DNA of 64,000 nt, taken from Lachnospiraceae bacterium (GTDB taxonomy: Bacteria > Bacillota > Clostridia > Lachnospirales > Lachnospiraceae). This document shows positions 8,994 to 19,384 of this stretch, piece by piece. The stretch lies in contig JAFWDI010000007.1 of assembly GCA_017513125.1 (NCBI GenBank), positions 89,152-153,151 on the forward strand, read 5' to 3'. Made by a program: the position numbers and the translations under genes. The notes below the pieces were generated by a model. It was not told the DNA's origin and did no database searches. It was given only the letters and a program-made list of their open reading frames with translations. Positions within the stretch are counted from its first letter, which is position 1, and each line of letters opens with the position of its first letter.

Positions 8994-9968
8994 ATGGGCT
9001 GGATCGAAAGACTGGAAAAACGCTTCGGCAAATACAGCGTGAAAAACCTGATGGTATATCTGATCGCCATAAACGTGATCGGTTTTATTATCCTGAAAGT
9101 ATCACCGGAATCCTTTTTCTACTATCTGTCGATGAACCCCGCTGCGGTCATGCAGGGCCAGATATGGCGGATCGTAAGCTTTATCCTGTTCCCTTCGAGC
9201 ACTTCGCTGTTCGGCCTGATCATCTACGTCTACGTCTACTATATGCTGGGATCGACTCTGGAGAGGATCTGGGGCAGCTTTACGTTCGGACTCTACATGC
9301 TGACGGGCATCGTGATCCATATCCTGGGAGCCATGATCATTTACTGGACCACAGGCTTTAATGTGGAATGGACCTACAGCCTGCAGTTCCTTTATATGTC
9401 GATGTTCCTGACATTCGCTCTGACGTTCCCGGAAGCGCAGTTTCTGCTGTTTTTCTTTCTCCCGATAAAAGCGAAGTGGTTCGCGCTGATCGACGCCGCT
9501 TATTTCGTATTTCTGTTCGTGATGGGCACGAAGACGTCCAGGATTCAGATCATCATGGCGATGCTGAATTTCCTGATCTTTTTCCTGTCCATGCACGGAA
9601 AGGACCTGAAGGCACGGGCGCGTAAGAACAGCTGGCAGAACGCCGCCGGCGGTCCCCGAAAGACCGGTCCTGGTCCTGCCGGCGGCCCGAAGAACGGCGG
9701 CTGGCAGAACGCCACCGGAAAGCTCGCGGGCGGAGGAAAAGGATATAACAGCGCGGGGCAGACCGTTTACGGAGGAGGCCAGTCGAGGACCATGCCCGGA
9801 AAGAAAGTCGGATACGGCCCCGGAGGCGCGGTCATGCACCGCTGCTGCGTCTGCGGCATCACCGAACTCGACGATCCCGAGATGGAGTTCCGATATTGTT
9901 CGCAGTGCGAGGGACAGTATGAGTACTGTGCCGATCACCTGTTCACTCATAAACACGTCAAATCATGA
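8994..9968 (+). CDS. Rhomboid-like integral membrane protein with C-terminal Cys/His cluster, probably not a protease
   Basis: A 324-residue protein. The N-terminal 210 residues hold about six hydrophobic segments laid out as in rhomboid/Derlin proteins (cytosolic helix, QIWRIVSFILF entry, VYYMLGSTLERIWGSF loop, LFFFLPIKAKW). The catalytic GxSG serine motif and the late histidine of rhomboid proteases are absent. A Gly/Pro/Lys-rich linker (about 215-285) leads to a zinc-finger-like end with CCVC, CSQC, C and H residues (about 288-322). ATG 8994 is chosen for the GAAGGGG site at 8982-8988; the open frame reaches back to the promoter. lysA follows after 18 bases. Function unknown; a membrane adaptor is conceivable. 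Confidence 0.75.
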   Translation: MGWIERLEKRFGKYSVKNLMVYLIAINVIGFIILKVSPESFFYYLSMNPAAVMQGQIWRIVSFILFPSSTSLFGLIIYVYVYYMLGSTLERIWGSFTFGLYMLTGIVIHILGAMIIYWTTGFNVEWTYSLQFLYMSMFLTFALTFPEAQFLLFFFLPIKAKWFALIDAAYFVFLFVMGTKTSRIQIIMAMLNFLIFFLSMHGKDLKARARKNSWQNAAGGPRKTGPGPAGGPKNGGWQNATGKLAGGGKGYNSAGQTVYGGGQSRTMPGKKVGYGPGGAVMHRCCVCGITELDDPEMEFRYCSQCEGQYEYCADHLFTHKHVKS

Positions 9969-9986
9969 AAAGGACCTTTCGGAAGT

Positions 9987-11264
9987 ATGGATAAAAGACC
10001 CTTTGTGACACTGGAACAGCTTCAGGCGATCGACCGCGAATATCCCACGCCTTATCATCTCTATGATGAGGCCGGGCTGCGGAAAAACGTCGAAGCGCTG
10101 CTGGACGCGTTCTCCTGGAATCCCGGGTTTCGCGAGTATTTTGCTGTGAAGGCCGAGCCGAACCCCTTCATTCTGAAGATCTTCCAGGAGTATGACTGCG
10201 GCTGCGACTGCTCGTCGCTGACCGAACTGATGCTCGCGGACGCGCTGGGCTTCGACGGCGAGCACATCATGTTTTCGTCGAACGACACGACCGTCGAGGA
10301 GTATGCCTTTGCGCAGAAGGTCGGCGCGCAGATCAACTTCGACGATATCACGATGATCGATTTCTATGAGCAGGAGATCGGTCCGCTCCCCGAACTGGTC
10401 TGCTGCCGGTATAATCCCGGCGGATACTTTACGCTCGGAAACGACATCATGGATAACCCCGGAGATTCTAAGTACGGTTTCACTCCGGAACAGATGAAGG
10501 AAGGCTATCGGATCCTGCGCGATAAAGGTGTAAAGGAATTCGGCATCCACTCGTTCCTCGCCTCAAACACCGTGACGAACGAATATTATCCGATGCTGGC
10601 GAAGAGGCTATTCAAATTCGCGCGGGAGGTCAGTGCCGAACTCGGGATCCGCTTTAAGTTCATTAATCTGTCGGGCGGCATCGGAATTCCGTATTATCCG
10701 GAACAGGACGCGAACGATATTAAAGTCATCGGCGACGGCGTGCGGAAGATGTACGAGGAGATCCTGGTGCCTGCGGGCATGGGCGATGCCGCGATCTACA
10801 CGGAGCTCGGCCGTTTCATGACCGGACCTTTCGGCTGCCTGGTCACGAAAGCGATCCATGAGAAGCACATCCATAAGGAATATATCGGCGTGGACGCCTG
10901 CGCGGCGAACCTGATGCGCCCGGCGATGTACGGCGCTTATCATCACATTACGGTCATGGGAAAGGAAGACGCGCCCTGCGACCACACCTATGACGTGACC
11001 GGATCGCTCTGCGAGAATAACGATAAGTTCGCGATCGACCGGAAACTCCCAAAGATCGACATGGGCGATTTTCTGGTCATCCACGATACCGGAGCGCACG
11101 GTTTTGCGATGGGTTATAACTATAATGGTAAGCTCCGCTCGTCCGAGCTGCTGCTGAAGACGGACGGAAGCGTACAGCTGATCCGTCGTGCCGAAACGCC
11201 GAAAGACTATTTTGCGACGTTCGACTATTGTGATATTCTAAAGGATATGGATTGGGACGCCTGA
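9987..11264 (+). CDS. lysA: Diaminopimelate decarboxylase
   Basis: A 425-residue PLP enzyme of the alanine-racemase-like fold that decarboxylates meso-diaminopimelate to lysine. The PLP lysine is in YFAVKAEPNP (about residue 52), NLSGGIGIPYYPEQ is the glycine-rich phosphate-binding loop, and the C-terminal half carries ELGRFMTGPFG and a conserved cysteine region (GSLCENNDK). Length is normal for the family. A related specificity such as carboxynorspermidine decarboxylase is less likely because the DAP-type CESSD/SLCE-like segment is present. Its AAAAGGA site lies just after the stop of the rhomboid-like gene. Confidence 0.87.
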   Translation: MDKRPFVTLEQLQAIDREYPTPYHLYDEAGLRKNVEALLDAFSWNPGFREYFAVKAEPNPFILKIFQEYDCGCDCSSLTELMLADALGFDGEHIMFSSNDTTVEEYAFAQKVGAQINFDDITMIDFYEQEIGPLPELVCCRYNPGGYFTLGNDIMDNPGDSKYGFTPEQMKEGYRILRDKGVKEFGIHSFLASNTVTNEYYPMLAKRLFKFAREVSAELGIRFKFINLSGGIGIPYYPEQDANDIKVIGDGVRKMYEEILVPAGMGDAAIYTELGRFMTGPFGCLVTKAIHEKHIHKEYIGVDACAANLMRPAMYGAYHHITVMGKEDAPCDHTYDVTGSLCENNDKFAIDRKLPKIDMGDFLVIHDTGAHGFAMGYNYNGKLRSSELLLKTDGSVQLIRRAETPKDYFATFDYCDILKDMDWDA

Positions 11265-11315
11265 AGAGACGATCCCGTATGAAACGGTTTATTAATCAGG
11301 AAGGGGAGATTCCTT

Positions 11316-12977
11316 ATGCAGCTAAACGGTTCTCAGATCATTGCCGAGATACTCGTGGAGCAGGGCGTGGATACCGTATTCGGTTATCCGGGCGGCTCGG
11401 TACTGAACATCTATGATGCCCTGTATGACTACCGGGATAAGATCCAGCATGTCCTGACCGCACATGAGCAGGGCGCTTCGCACGCGGCGGACGGCTATGC
11501 GCGTGCGACTGGAAAGACCGGCGTCGTGATCGCTACTTCCGGCCCCGGCTCGACGAACATCGTTACGGGTCTGGCCACCGCCTATATGGACAGTGTTCCC
11601 GTAGTCGCCATTACGGGCAATGTCAGCACGAATCAGATCGGAAAGGACAGCTTCCAGGAGGTGTTCACCGGCGGAATCACGATGTCCGTCACGAAGCATA
11701 ACACGGTCGTGCGGAAGATCGAGGATCTGGCGCCGACCCTGCGCAGAGCTTTTGAGATCGCGCAGGAAGGAAGAAAGGGCCCCGTCCTGGTGGACGTTCC
11801 GAAGAACATTACCGCGGCCGTGACCGAGTTTACGCCCATGGAAGTGAAGGCGAAGGAGCCGGTGAAGGGGACTTATCCGAATCTCGAAGAGGTCGCGGAT
11901 CTGATCAACCGTGCGCATCGTCCCATGATGTATTTCGGCGGCGGCGTGCGCCTTTCCGGCTGCGCCGAAGAAGTGCGTGAGCTCGTCGCAAAAGCGGATA
12001 TTCCCGCTGCGCATACGATGATGGCGGCAGGCGTTCTTTCCTACGGTGAGCGGAATGACCTGGGAATGATCGGCATGCACGGTTCCTACGCGTCGAACCG
12101 CGCCGCATCCGAGGCAGACATCATCGTCGCGATCGGAACGCGGTTTTCCGACCGCGTGGCATTGAATCCGAAGGAGTTCGGTGCGCAGGGCCGCATTATC
12201 CACATCGACATCGATGCGAGCGAGATCGATAAAAACGTAAAGAGCTACTGCTCGGTCATCGGCGATGCGAAGGACGTCCTGCAGCAGCTTCTTCCGATGA
12301 TTCATGCGGCAGACCACGCGCAGTGGCATGAGGAGATCGATAAGTGGAAGTCCATGGATTACTATCCGGAAGACTCCAGCACCGAGATCCTGCCGCATCA
12401 GGTCATCGGCATGATCTGCGACAAGGGCGGTGAGGATGCCTATATCGTCACCGACGTCGGCCAGCACCAGATGTGGGCGGCTCAGTATCTGCGCAGACTG
12501 CCTTCCGGGCATTTCCTGTCGAGCGGCGGCCTGGGCACCATGGGCTACGGATACGGCGCAGCGATCGGCTGCAAGATGGGTATCCGGAACGACAGCCCCG
12601 TGTTCCACATCACGAGCGACGGATCGTTCCACATGAATATGAACGAGGCGTGTACCGCTGTGAGCTATAACGTTCCGGTGATCACGGTCATCCTGAACAA
12701 CCAGGTGCTCGGTATGGTCCGTCAGTGGCAGACCGTATTTTACAATAAGCACTATATGGCCACGCAGCCCGAACGGAAGACCGATTATGTGAAAGTTGCC
12801 GAGGGCTTCGGCGCGAAAGGATTTCACTGCGAGACCCTGGCGGAGTTCGAGGCGGCTCTTGACGAGGCGCTGAAGCAGACCGGTCCCGTCTGGATCGAGT
12901 GCAGGATCGACCGCGAGCAGAGAGTCCTTCCGATGATTCCCGCCGGCGGAACGGTCGAAGATATCATGCTGGATTAA
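11316..12977 (+). CDS. ilvB: Acetolactate synthase large subunit
   Basis: A 553-residue ThDP/FAD enzyme that condenses two pyruvates (or pyruvate and 2-oxobutyrate) in valine, leucine and isoleucine synthesis. The catalytic glutamate lies in AHEQGASHAADGYARATG (about residue 50). The central FAD/TPP middle domain follows, and the ThDP-binding SDGSFHMNMNE...NN motif is near residue 435. ATG 11316 is preceded by AGGAAGGGGAG. It forms an operon with ilvN (11-base gap) and ilvC. Confidence 0.96.
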   Translation: MQLNGSQIIAEILVEQGVDTVFGYPGGSVLNIYDALYDYRDKIQHVLTAHEQGASHAADGYARATGKTGVVIATSGPGSTNIVTGLATAYMDSVPVVAITGNVSTNQIGKDSFQEVFTGGITMSVTKHNTVVRKIEDLAPTLRRAFEIAQEGRKGPVLVDVPKNITAAVTEFTPMEVKAKEPVKGTYPNLEEVADLINRAHRPMMYFGGGVRLSGCAEEVRELVAKADIPAAHTMMAAGVLSYGERNDLGMIGMHGSYASNRAASEADIIVAIGTRFSDRVALNPKEFGAQGRIIHIDIDASEIDKNVKSYCSVIGDAKDVLQQLLPMIHAADHAQWHEEIDKWKSMDYYPEDSSTEILPHQVIGMICDKGGEDAYIVTDVGQHQMWAAQYLRRLPSGHFLSSGGLGTMGYGYGAAIGCKMGIRNDSPVFHITSDGSFHMNMNEACTAVSYNVPVITVILNNQVLGMVRQWQTVFYNKHYMATQPERKTDYVKVAEGFGAKGFHCETLAEFEAALDEALKQTGPVWIECRIDREQRVLPMIPAGGTVEDIMLD

Positions 12978-12988
12978 GGAGGCACGGT

Positions 12989-13486
12989 ATGCAGAGATAT
13001 TATATAAGCGTTATCGTAGACGACCATGAGGGCGTTCTGGCGCGCATTGCCTCGCTCTTTACGCAGAGAGGCTTTAATATCGACTCGATCACGGCTTCCG
13101 AGACTGAGGCGCCGGAGCTTACGCGCATCACGCTGGCGACTACCGGTGAGCGCGAACGCATCGAGCAGATGATGAAGCAGATCCGTAAACTGGAGGAGAC
13201 ACGCGTGCTCTTCCTGCTGGATCCTGACGAGAGCGTCATGCGCGAGCTGCTCCTGATAAAGATCCGCTGCGATGAGTCGAACCGCAGCGCTCTGCGGGAG
13301 ATCGTGGAGATCTATCGCGCGCAGATCATTGACCTGTCGAAAGACAGCATGATCGTGCAGGTCGTCGGAAAGCCGACGAAGATCGACGGTTTCCTGAACG
13401 TGATCGAGGATTACGAGATCATCGAAATGTGCCGTTCGGGCCTGACCGCTTTCGAGCGCGGACCGAAGTCGTTTGAGATCCCGTAA
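12989..13486 (+). CDS. ilvN: Acetolactate synthase small (regulatory) subunit
   Basis: A 165-residue protein with an N-terminal ACT domain (YYISVIVDDHEGVLARIASLF, shortened here to its recognisable core DHEGVLARIASLF) that binds valine and gives feedback inhibition. A C-terminal ALS-associated domain follows (about 85-160). ATG 12989 has AAGGAGG at 12976-12982, overlapping the ilvB stop region. A frame open further upstream overlaps ilvB and is not used. Confidence 0.95.
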   Translation: MQRYYISVIVDDHEGVLARIASLFTQRGFNIDSITASETEAPELTRITLATTGERERIEQMMKQIRKLEETRVLFLLDPDESVMRELLLIKIRCDESNRSALREIVEIYRAQIIDLSKDSMIVQVVGKPTKIDGFLNVIEDYEIIEMCRSGLTAFERGPKSFEIP

Positions 13487-13516
13487 CGGGCGGCCTGAAA
13501 CGTGCGCGAAACGTAA

Positions 13517-14626
<1,110 letters not shown>

Positions 14627-14639
14627 TCCTCCCGATCAT

Positions 14640-14668
14640 TTGACATAATATCAGTCGTGTGATATGAT
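14640..14668 (+). promoter_or_regulatory. Strong promoter overlapping the ilvC terminator, probably for recA
   Basis: TTGACA (14640-14645), 17 bases, TATGAT (14663-14668). The expected start near 14675 falls inside the left arm of the following terminator, so transcripts from here would lack the base of that hairpin and read into recA. Confidence 0.6.
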
Positions 14669-14670
14669 CT

Positions 14671-14706
14671 GCCCCGTCGGAATCGTTCCGGCGGGGCGGT
14701 TTTTTC
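14671..14706 (+). terminator. Rho-independent terminator after ilvC
   Basis: 12-bp stem GCCCCGTCGGAA (14671-14682) / TTCCGGCGGGGC (14686-14697), one T-G wobble, 3-base loop, then a T-run 14700-14705. Confidence 0.9.
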
Positions 14707-14777
14707 GGCCGGTTATCCTTTTGTTTTGACTGCCGTTTTGTTATAATCTGATAAGATCGTTAACGGAGGAATATGAA

Positions 14778-15797
14778 ATGGTTTCAGATGATAAGAAGAA
14801 AGCGCTGGACGCAGCTCTGGCGAATATCGAGAAGCAGTTCGGAAAAGGCGCGGTCATGAAACTGGGCGAGAACCGGGCGAGCTTCGATCTGGAAGTTTAT
14901 CCGACCGGGTCGCTGAGTCTGGACATCGCGCTGGGCATCGGCGGTATTCCGAAAGGCCGTATCATCGAGGTCTACGGTCCCGAGTCCAGCGGTAAGACGA
15001 CCGTGGCGCTCCACATGTGCGCGGAAGTCCAGAAACGCGACGGAATTGCCGGCTTTATCGATGCGGAGCATGCACTGGATCCCGTTTACGCGAAGAACAT
15101 CGGTGTGGACATCGATAACCTCTATATCTCACAGCCCGACAGCGGCGAGCAGGCGCTGGAGATCTGTGAGACTATGGTGCGCTCGGGCGCTATGGATATC
15201 GTGATCATCGACTCGGTCGCCGCGCTGGTCCCGAAAGCGGAGATCGACGGAGACATGGGTGATTCGCACGTGGGTCTTCAGGCGAGACTGATGTCGCAGG
15301 CTCTCCGGAAACTGACCGCGGTCATCTCGAAGTCGAACTGCATCGTGGTCTTTATTAATCAGCTGCGTGAGAAAGTCGGTGTGATGTTCGGTAATCCCGA
15401 AACTACGACCGGCGGCCGTGCGCTGAAGTTTTATTCTTCGATCCGGCTGGACGTCCGCCGCATCGAGACCCTGAAGGCCAGCGGCCAGATGATCGGAAAC
15501 CGCACCCGCGTGAAAGTCGTAAAGAATAAAGTCGCGCCGCCCTTCCGCGACGCGGAGTTCGACATCATGTACGGAAAGGGCATTTCCCGGGAGGGAGATA
15601 TTCTGGATCTGGCTGTCCAGAACGACATCGTGGATAAGAGCGGAGCCTGGTTCTCCTACGAAGGCGAGAAGATCGGCCAGGGGCGCGAGAACGCGAAGCT
15701 TTTCCTGGCGGAGCATCCGGAAGTCATGGATGAGATCGAGAATAAAGTCCGCAGGATCTACGGCTTTTATGACGCGGATACCGAGAGTGAGAATTGA
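14778..15797 (+). CDS. recA: Recombinase RecA
   Basis: A 339-residue ATP-dependent strand-exchange protein. Walker [10 protein letters not shown] is near residues 67-75, a DSVAAL segment is the Walker B strand, and the L2 loop holds [22 protein letters not shown] (in part). The C-terminal domain is slightly short and ends in acidic residues. ATG 14778 has GGAGG at 14765-14769. A second -10-like TATAAT (14742-14747) lies closer to the gene, but without a good -35. I find no clear LexA box (GAAC-N4-GTTC) in the upstream 150 bases. Confidence 0.97.
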   Translation: MVSDDKKKALDAALANIEKQFGKGAVMKLGENRASFDLEVYPTGSLSLDIALGIGGIPKGRIIEVYGPESSGKTTVALHMCAEVQKRDGIAGFIDAEHALDPVYAKNIGVDIDNLYISQPDSGEQALEICETMVRSGAMDIVIIDSVAALVPKAEIDGDMGDSHVGLQARLMSQALRKLTAVISKSNCIVVFINQLREKVGVMFGNPETTTGGRALKFYSSIRLDVRRIETLKASGQMIGNRTRVKVVKNKVAPPFRDAEFDIMYGKGISREGDILDLAVQNDIVDKSGAWFSYEGEKIGQGRENAKLFLAEHPEVMDEIENKVRRIYGFYDADTESEN

Positions 15798-15844
15798 CCG
15801 TACCGGCTGATTCGTTACTTGAGGACATTTTTCGAACGTGTTTT

Positions 15845-15892
15845 TGTCCCTTGCGGAGGCCTTGAAAAAGTCCCCGTAAGGGACATTTCGTC
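15845..15892 (+). terminator. Probable terminator after recA
   Basis: Stem TGTCCCTTGCGG (15845-15856) / CCGTAAGGGACA (15874-15885), 12 bp with one G-T pair, followed by an imperfect TTTCGTCTT tract. The rny promoter begins immediately after. Confidence 0.6.
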
Positions 15893-15921
15893 TTGACATA
15901 ATAATAAATTATTCCTAAAAT
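15893..15921 (+). promoter_or_regulatory. Promoter for rny leader
   Basis: TTGACA (15893-15898), 17-base spacer, TAAAAT (15916-15921). Predicted start near 15928, giving a leader of about 190 bases before rny. Confidence 0.75.
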
Positions 15922-15927
15922 GACAAA

Positions 15928-16080
15928 TAGCCGTTAAGCAGATATTCTTATCGTTATACAGGCGTGATCATACCGCCTTAAAAGATATTTTTATCAGATA
16001 TCGGATCTCGAAAGACCGGGACGCTGAAAGCGCACGTCCCCTTTCTTTCGATAGAGCGGCTTTAGGGCCGCTCCATTTTT
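15928..16080 (+). promoter_or_regulatory. Structured 5' leader of rny ending in a terminator-like hairpin
   Basis: This non-coding stretch holds, in order, a small hairpin GGCG (15961-15964) / CGCC (15974-15977); a long two-part hairpin in which TCGAAAGA (16008-16015) pairs with TCTTTCGA (16044-16051) and GGGACG (16018-16023) with CGTCCC (16035-16040); and a terminator hairpin GAGCGGC (16054-16060) / GCCGCTC (16067-16073) followed by CATTTTTTT. It looks like an attenuator, an unrecognised riboswitch or a small RNA upstream of RNase Y. I cannot match it to a known RNA family. Confidence 0.55.
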
Positions 16081-16119
16081 TTGCTGAAGAGCGCTTTTAT
16101 CATAAAGGAGGAACTGAAT

Positions 16120-17670
16120 ATGCATCCGATTCACCCTGCGGTGCTGATCATTGCGGTCATCGCCGCTGCAGTTATTGCCTGGTTTGCGGCGATCATTTAC
16201 AGAAAGAAAAGTTACGAAATTAAAGTAGGAAAGGCCGAGGACCGGTCGAAGGAGATCATTGACGAGGCGATCAGAACCGCCGAAAGCAAAAAACGTGAAG
16301 CTCTTCTCGAAGCAAAAGAAGAGAACATGAGAGCGAAGAACGAGCTCGAGAAGGAGTCGAGAGACCGCAGACGCGAGCTCCAGCACATGGAAAAAAGGAT
16401 CCTGAACAGGGAAGAGAGCCTCGATAAGAAGAGCGAGCAGCTCGAGAGACGCGAACAGTCCCTGGCAGACCGTGAAGATAACTTAAAGAAAAAGTATCAG
16501 GAGTACGAGGAACTGCATAAGCAGGAACTCGAGAGACTGGAGCAGATCTCTGGCTATACCACGGAACAGGCGAAAGAGTATCTGCTGCAGTCCGTGGAAG
16601 AAGACGTAAAGCATGACACCGCGGTCATGATCCGCGAGATGGAAGCTTACGCGAAAGACGAGGCCGGTAAGAAGGCGAAGGAGTATGTGATCTCCGCCAT
16701 TCAGCGCTGTGCCGCCGATTACGTTGCGGAGTCCACGATCTCGGTCGTTCCGCTGCCGAACGATGACATGAAGGGCCGTATTATCGGCCGTGAGGGCAGG
16801 AATATCCGTGCGCTCGAGACATTGACCGGCGTCGATCTGATCGTCGACGATACTCCTGAGGCGGTGGTCCTCAGCGCGTTCGATCCGGTCCGCCGCGAGG
16901 TGGCGCGCATCGCCTTGGAAAAGCTGATCTCCGATGGCCGGATCCACCCCGCGCGCATCGAAGAGATGGTCGAGAAGGCGCAGAAGGAAGTCGAGCAGAC
17001 GATCAAGGAAGAAGGCGAAGCCGCTGTTCTGGAAGTCGGCGTGCACGGCATTAACGGTGAGCTGGTGAAGCTTCTCGGACGCATGCGTTATCGTACCAGC
17101 TACGGACAGAACGTCCTGAAGCACTCGATCGAGGTCGCTCAGCTGTCCGGACTGCTGGCTTCGGAGTTCGGCGAGGACGTCCGACTTGCCAAGAGAGCCG
17201 GACTGCTGCACGATATCGGTAAGGCTATCGATCACTCCGTAGAGGGTACGCATATCCAGCTCGGCGTGGATCTGTGCCGGAAGTATAAGGAGAACGCGGT
17301 CGTGGTGAATGCCGTCGAGGCCCACCACGGAGACGTGGAACCGCAGACGCTTATCGCCTGCATCGTTCAGGCTGCGGACGCGATCTCGGCTGCCAGACCC
17401 GGCGCACGCCGCGAGACGCTCGAAACTTACACGCAGCGTCTGAAAGAACTTGAGAACATCTCAAACTCGTTCCGCGGTGTCGATCACTCCTACGCGATCC
17501 AGGCGGGACGTGAAGTCCGCATCATGGTCATTCCGGATCAGATCAATGACGACGATATGGTCATTCTGGCCAGGGACATTGCGAAGAAGATCGAGAACGA
17601 CATGGAGTACCCCGGCCAGATCAAGGTCAATGTAATTCGTGAGTCCAGAGTTTCGGATTTCGCGAAGTAA
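16120..17670 (+). CDS. rny: Ribonuclease Y
   Basis: A 516-residue membrane-anchored endoribonuclease that initiates mRNA decay in Firmicutes. In order: a transmembrane helix (about 5-27), a long charged coiled coil (about 30-190), a KH domain with [15 protein letters not shown] (about 225), and an HD domain with [10 protein letters not shown] (about 370). ATG 16120 has AAAGGAGG at 16104-16111; a TTG further upstream lies inside the terminator T-tract and is not credible. Transcription probably passes through the leader hairpins at 15928-16080, so expression may be attenuated. Confidence 0.96.
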   Translation: MHPIHPAVLIIAVIAAAVIAWFAAIIYRKKSYEIKVGKAEDRSKEIIDEAIRTAESKKREALLEAKEENMRAKNELEKESRDRRRELQHMEKRILNREESLDKKSEQLERREQSLADREDNLKKKYQEYEELHKQELERLEQISGYTTEQAKEYLLQSVEEDVKHDTAVMIREMEAYAKDEAGKKAKEYVISAIQRCAADYVAESTISVVPLPNDDMKGRIIGREGRNIRALETLTGVDLIVDDTPEAVVLSAFDPVRREVARIALEKLISDGRIHPARIEEMVEKAQKEVEQTIKEEGEAAVLEVGVHGINGELVKLLGRMRYRTSYGQNVLKHSIEVAQLSGLLASEFGEDVRLAKRAGLLHDIGKAIDHSVEGTHIQLGVDLCRKYKENAVVVNAVEAHHGDVEPQTLIACIVQAADAISAARPGARRETLETYTQRLKELENISNSFRGVDHSYAIQAGREVRIMVIPDQINDDDMVILARDIAKKIENDMEYPGQIKVNVIRESRVSDFAK

Positions 17671-17705
17671 CTCAGTGAAATGTTTGTTTTCGGAGAAACA
17701 GTAAA

Positions 17706-18554
17706 ATGGAACAGATTATCGAACAGTTTTCCGCGTATCTGACAGACGTGAAAAAGATGGCGAAGAACACGGTCATCTCTTATCAGAGAGATCTGAAGAA
17801 GATGAGTGCGTTTCTGGAAGAACGGGGTGTCACGGACGTTTCCGATATAAAAGAGGCTGATCTCCAGGAATACATCGATTCGCTGAAAGCGAACGGGATG
17901 TCGCCCGCGACGATCTCCAGAAACATCGCTTCCGCGAAGGCGCTTTTCATCTATCTCGTTAAGAAGAAGATCGTCTCTGAGAATCCCGCGTCTGCGCTGA
18001 GATCTCCGAAGATTAGTAAAAAGATGCCGAAGATTCTTTCGCAGGAAGAGATGGAGAGACTGCTTTCTTCGCCGCGCGAGGATAACCCGAAGGGCCTTCG
18101 CGATAAAGCGATGATGGAGCTTCTGTACAGCACCGGCATGCGTGTTTCCGAGTTAGTGAATCTCAGGCTGGATGACATCGATATGGAAGAGTCCCGTGTC
18201 TCCTGCACCGATCCCGGAAAAGAACGGAACCTGAAGTTTAACGAGCGCACGAAGACCGCTCTGAGCGAATATCTCGAACATTCGCGCGATACGATGATCC
18301 GCGACGGCGACGTTGACTTCCTGTTTACGAACTGCTCCGGCGAGAGCATGAGCCGTCAGGGATTTTGGAAACTGATCAAGTACTACGCGGTGCGGGCGGA
18401 TATCGACGCGGACATCACGCCTCACACGCTGCGCCACACGTTCGCTGCGCATCTGGTCGAGCAGGGTGCCGATCTGAGGGACGTACAGCGGATCATGGGA
18501 CATTCCGACATTGCGACCACGCAGATGTATGCGCATCTGAACGATAAGAAGTAA
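17706..18554 (+). CDS. xerD: XerD-type site-specific tyrosine recombinase
   Basis: A 282-residue integrase-family protein with an N-terminal SAM-like core-binding domain (about 1-85) and a catalytic domain. Catalytic signatures are STGMRVSEL (arginine I), HTLRHTFAAHL (H-x-x-R) and GHSDIATTQMYAHL (histidine and nucleophilic tyrosine). Size and housekeeping surroundings fit the chromosome-dimer resolvase rather than a phage integrase. Start ATG 17706 has only a weak GGAG site. A second tyrosine recombinase lies at 59816-60883, and which acts at dif cannot be told from sequence. Confidence 0.88.
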   Translation: MEQIIEQFSAYLTDVKKMAKNTVISYQRDLKKMSAFLEERGVTDVSDIKEADLQEYIDSLKANGMSPATISRNIASAKALFIYLVKKKIVSENPASALRSPKISKKMPKILSQEEMERLLSSPREDNPKGLRDKAMMELLYSTGMRVSELVNLRLDDIDMEESRVSCTDPGKERNLKFNERTKTALSEYLEHSRDTMIRDGDVDFLFTNCSGESMSRQGFWKLIKYYAVRADIDADITPHTLRHTFAAHLVEQGADLRDVQRIMGHSDIATTQMYAHLNDKK

Positions 18555-18579
18555 GGAATGTTAATCATTGTGCCGATAC

Positions 18580-18616
18580 GGGGCCGGTCCGGTTTTCGGA
18601 ACCGGCCCCTGTTTTA
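18580..18616 (+). terminator. Rho-independent terminator after xerD
   Basis: GGGGCCGGT (18580-18588) pairs with ACCGGCCCC (18601-18609), with an inner CCG/CGG extension, followed by TGTTTTAT. Confidence 0.88.
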
Positions 18617-18656
18617 TCGAATTAAACCGCAGGGACTGAAAGGCTGCAGGCGACGT

Positions 18657-19355
18657 ATGAATTATCTGGTGACATTTCTGGAGGGGATGCTTTCCTTTAT
18701 TTCTCCCTGTATGCTCCCGCTTCTGCCGCTTTATATCTCATATTTTGCCGGTGGGAAGGATGCTTCGGCGGAGGGAAGCGTATCCGAACAGTCGGAAAAA
18801 CTCCTGAAAGCCCGCGTTTTCCTCAAGGTTTTGTGCTTTATCTGCGGTTTCACCGTCCTGTTTACTCTTATGGGCGTTTTTGCGGGCACGATCGGGATGT
18901 TTCTGGCTCGCTACAGCCGCATCGTCCATATCGTCTGCGGAGCAGTGATCATCTTTTTCGGTCTGGTTTATCTGGACGTGATAAAGATCAGTCTTTTCCG
19001 TCGCACCGGTACCTATAAGATGACCGGAAGCCTGATCTCGGCATTTGTCTTCGGACTGGTCTACGCAGTGAACCTGACGCCCTGCATCGGCGCGTTTCTG
19101 GGTGCGGCATTGATGATGGCCGCGTCGCAGGGGTCGGCCGCGGCCGGCGCGCTGCTTCTCGTAGTCTATTCACTGGGGCTCGGGATACCGTTCGCGATCT
19201 CGGCATGGATCCTGGACAGTTTGCGGGGAGCGTTTGACGTGATAAAGAAGCATTACGGCGTGATCAATAAGATCGCCGGAGGCTTTCTGATCGCGGTCGG
19301 TATTCTGATGATCTTCGGCGTTATGAACCGTGTGATGGGTCTGCTGGTCCGATGA
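18657..19355 (+). CDS. ccdA: CcdA/DsbD-type transmembrane thiol-reductant carrier
   Basis: A 232-residue membrane protein with about six hydrophobic segments. It passes reducing equivalents from cytosolic thioredoxin to extracytoplasmic thiol proteins. The paired redox cysteines sit in the two signature helices FISPCMLPLLPLYISY (about residue 18) and LTPCIGAFLG (about 142). ATG 18657 follows an AAAGG stretch; the longer frame upstream runs through the xerD terminator. The next gene encodes its likely partner, a membrane-anchored thioredoxin. Confidence 0.9.
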   Translation: MNYLVTFLEGMLSFISPCMLPLLPLYISYFAGGKDASAEGSVSEQSEKLLKARVFLKVLCFICGFTVLFTLMGVFAGTIGMFLARYSRIVHIVCGAVIIFFGLVYLDVIKISLFRRTGTYKMTGSLISAFVFGLVYAVNLTPCIGAFLGAALMMAASQGSAAAGALLLVVYSLGLGIPFAISAWILDSLRGAFDVIKKHYGVINKIAGGFLIAVGILMIFGVMNRVMGLLVR

Positions 19356-19384
19356 AGGGACCTGCGTTTTGAAAGGAACAGGAT

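Larger units (their letters stand above)
15798..16119 (+). other. 322-base non-coding region between recA and rny
   Basis: It holds the recA terminator, the rny promoter and the structured rny leader described separately. Beyond these I see no small gene with a credible ribosome site. Confidence 0.7.

Noticed and set aside
11265..11315. Possible leader control of ilvB
   Set aside because: The gap to lysA is only 51 bases; no hairpin, leader peptide or T-box is present.
15820..15845. SOS-box-like sequence (CGAACGTGTTTT) after recA
   Set aside because: Only one half matches the GAAC-N4-GTTC pattern, and it lies downstream of recA, not in its promoter.
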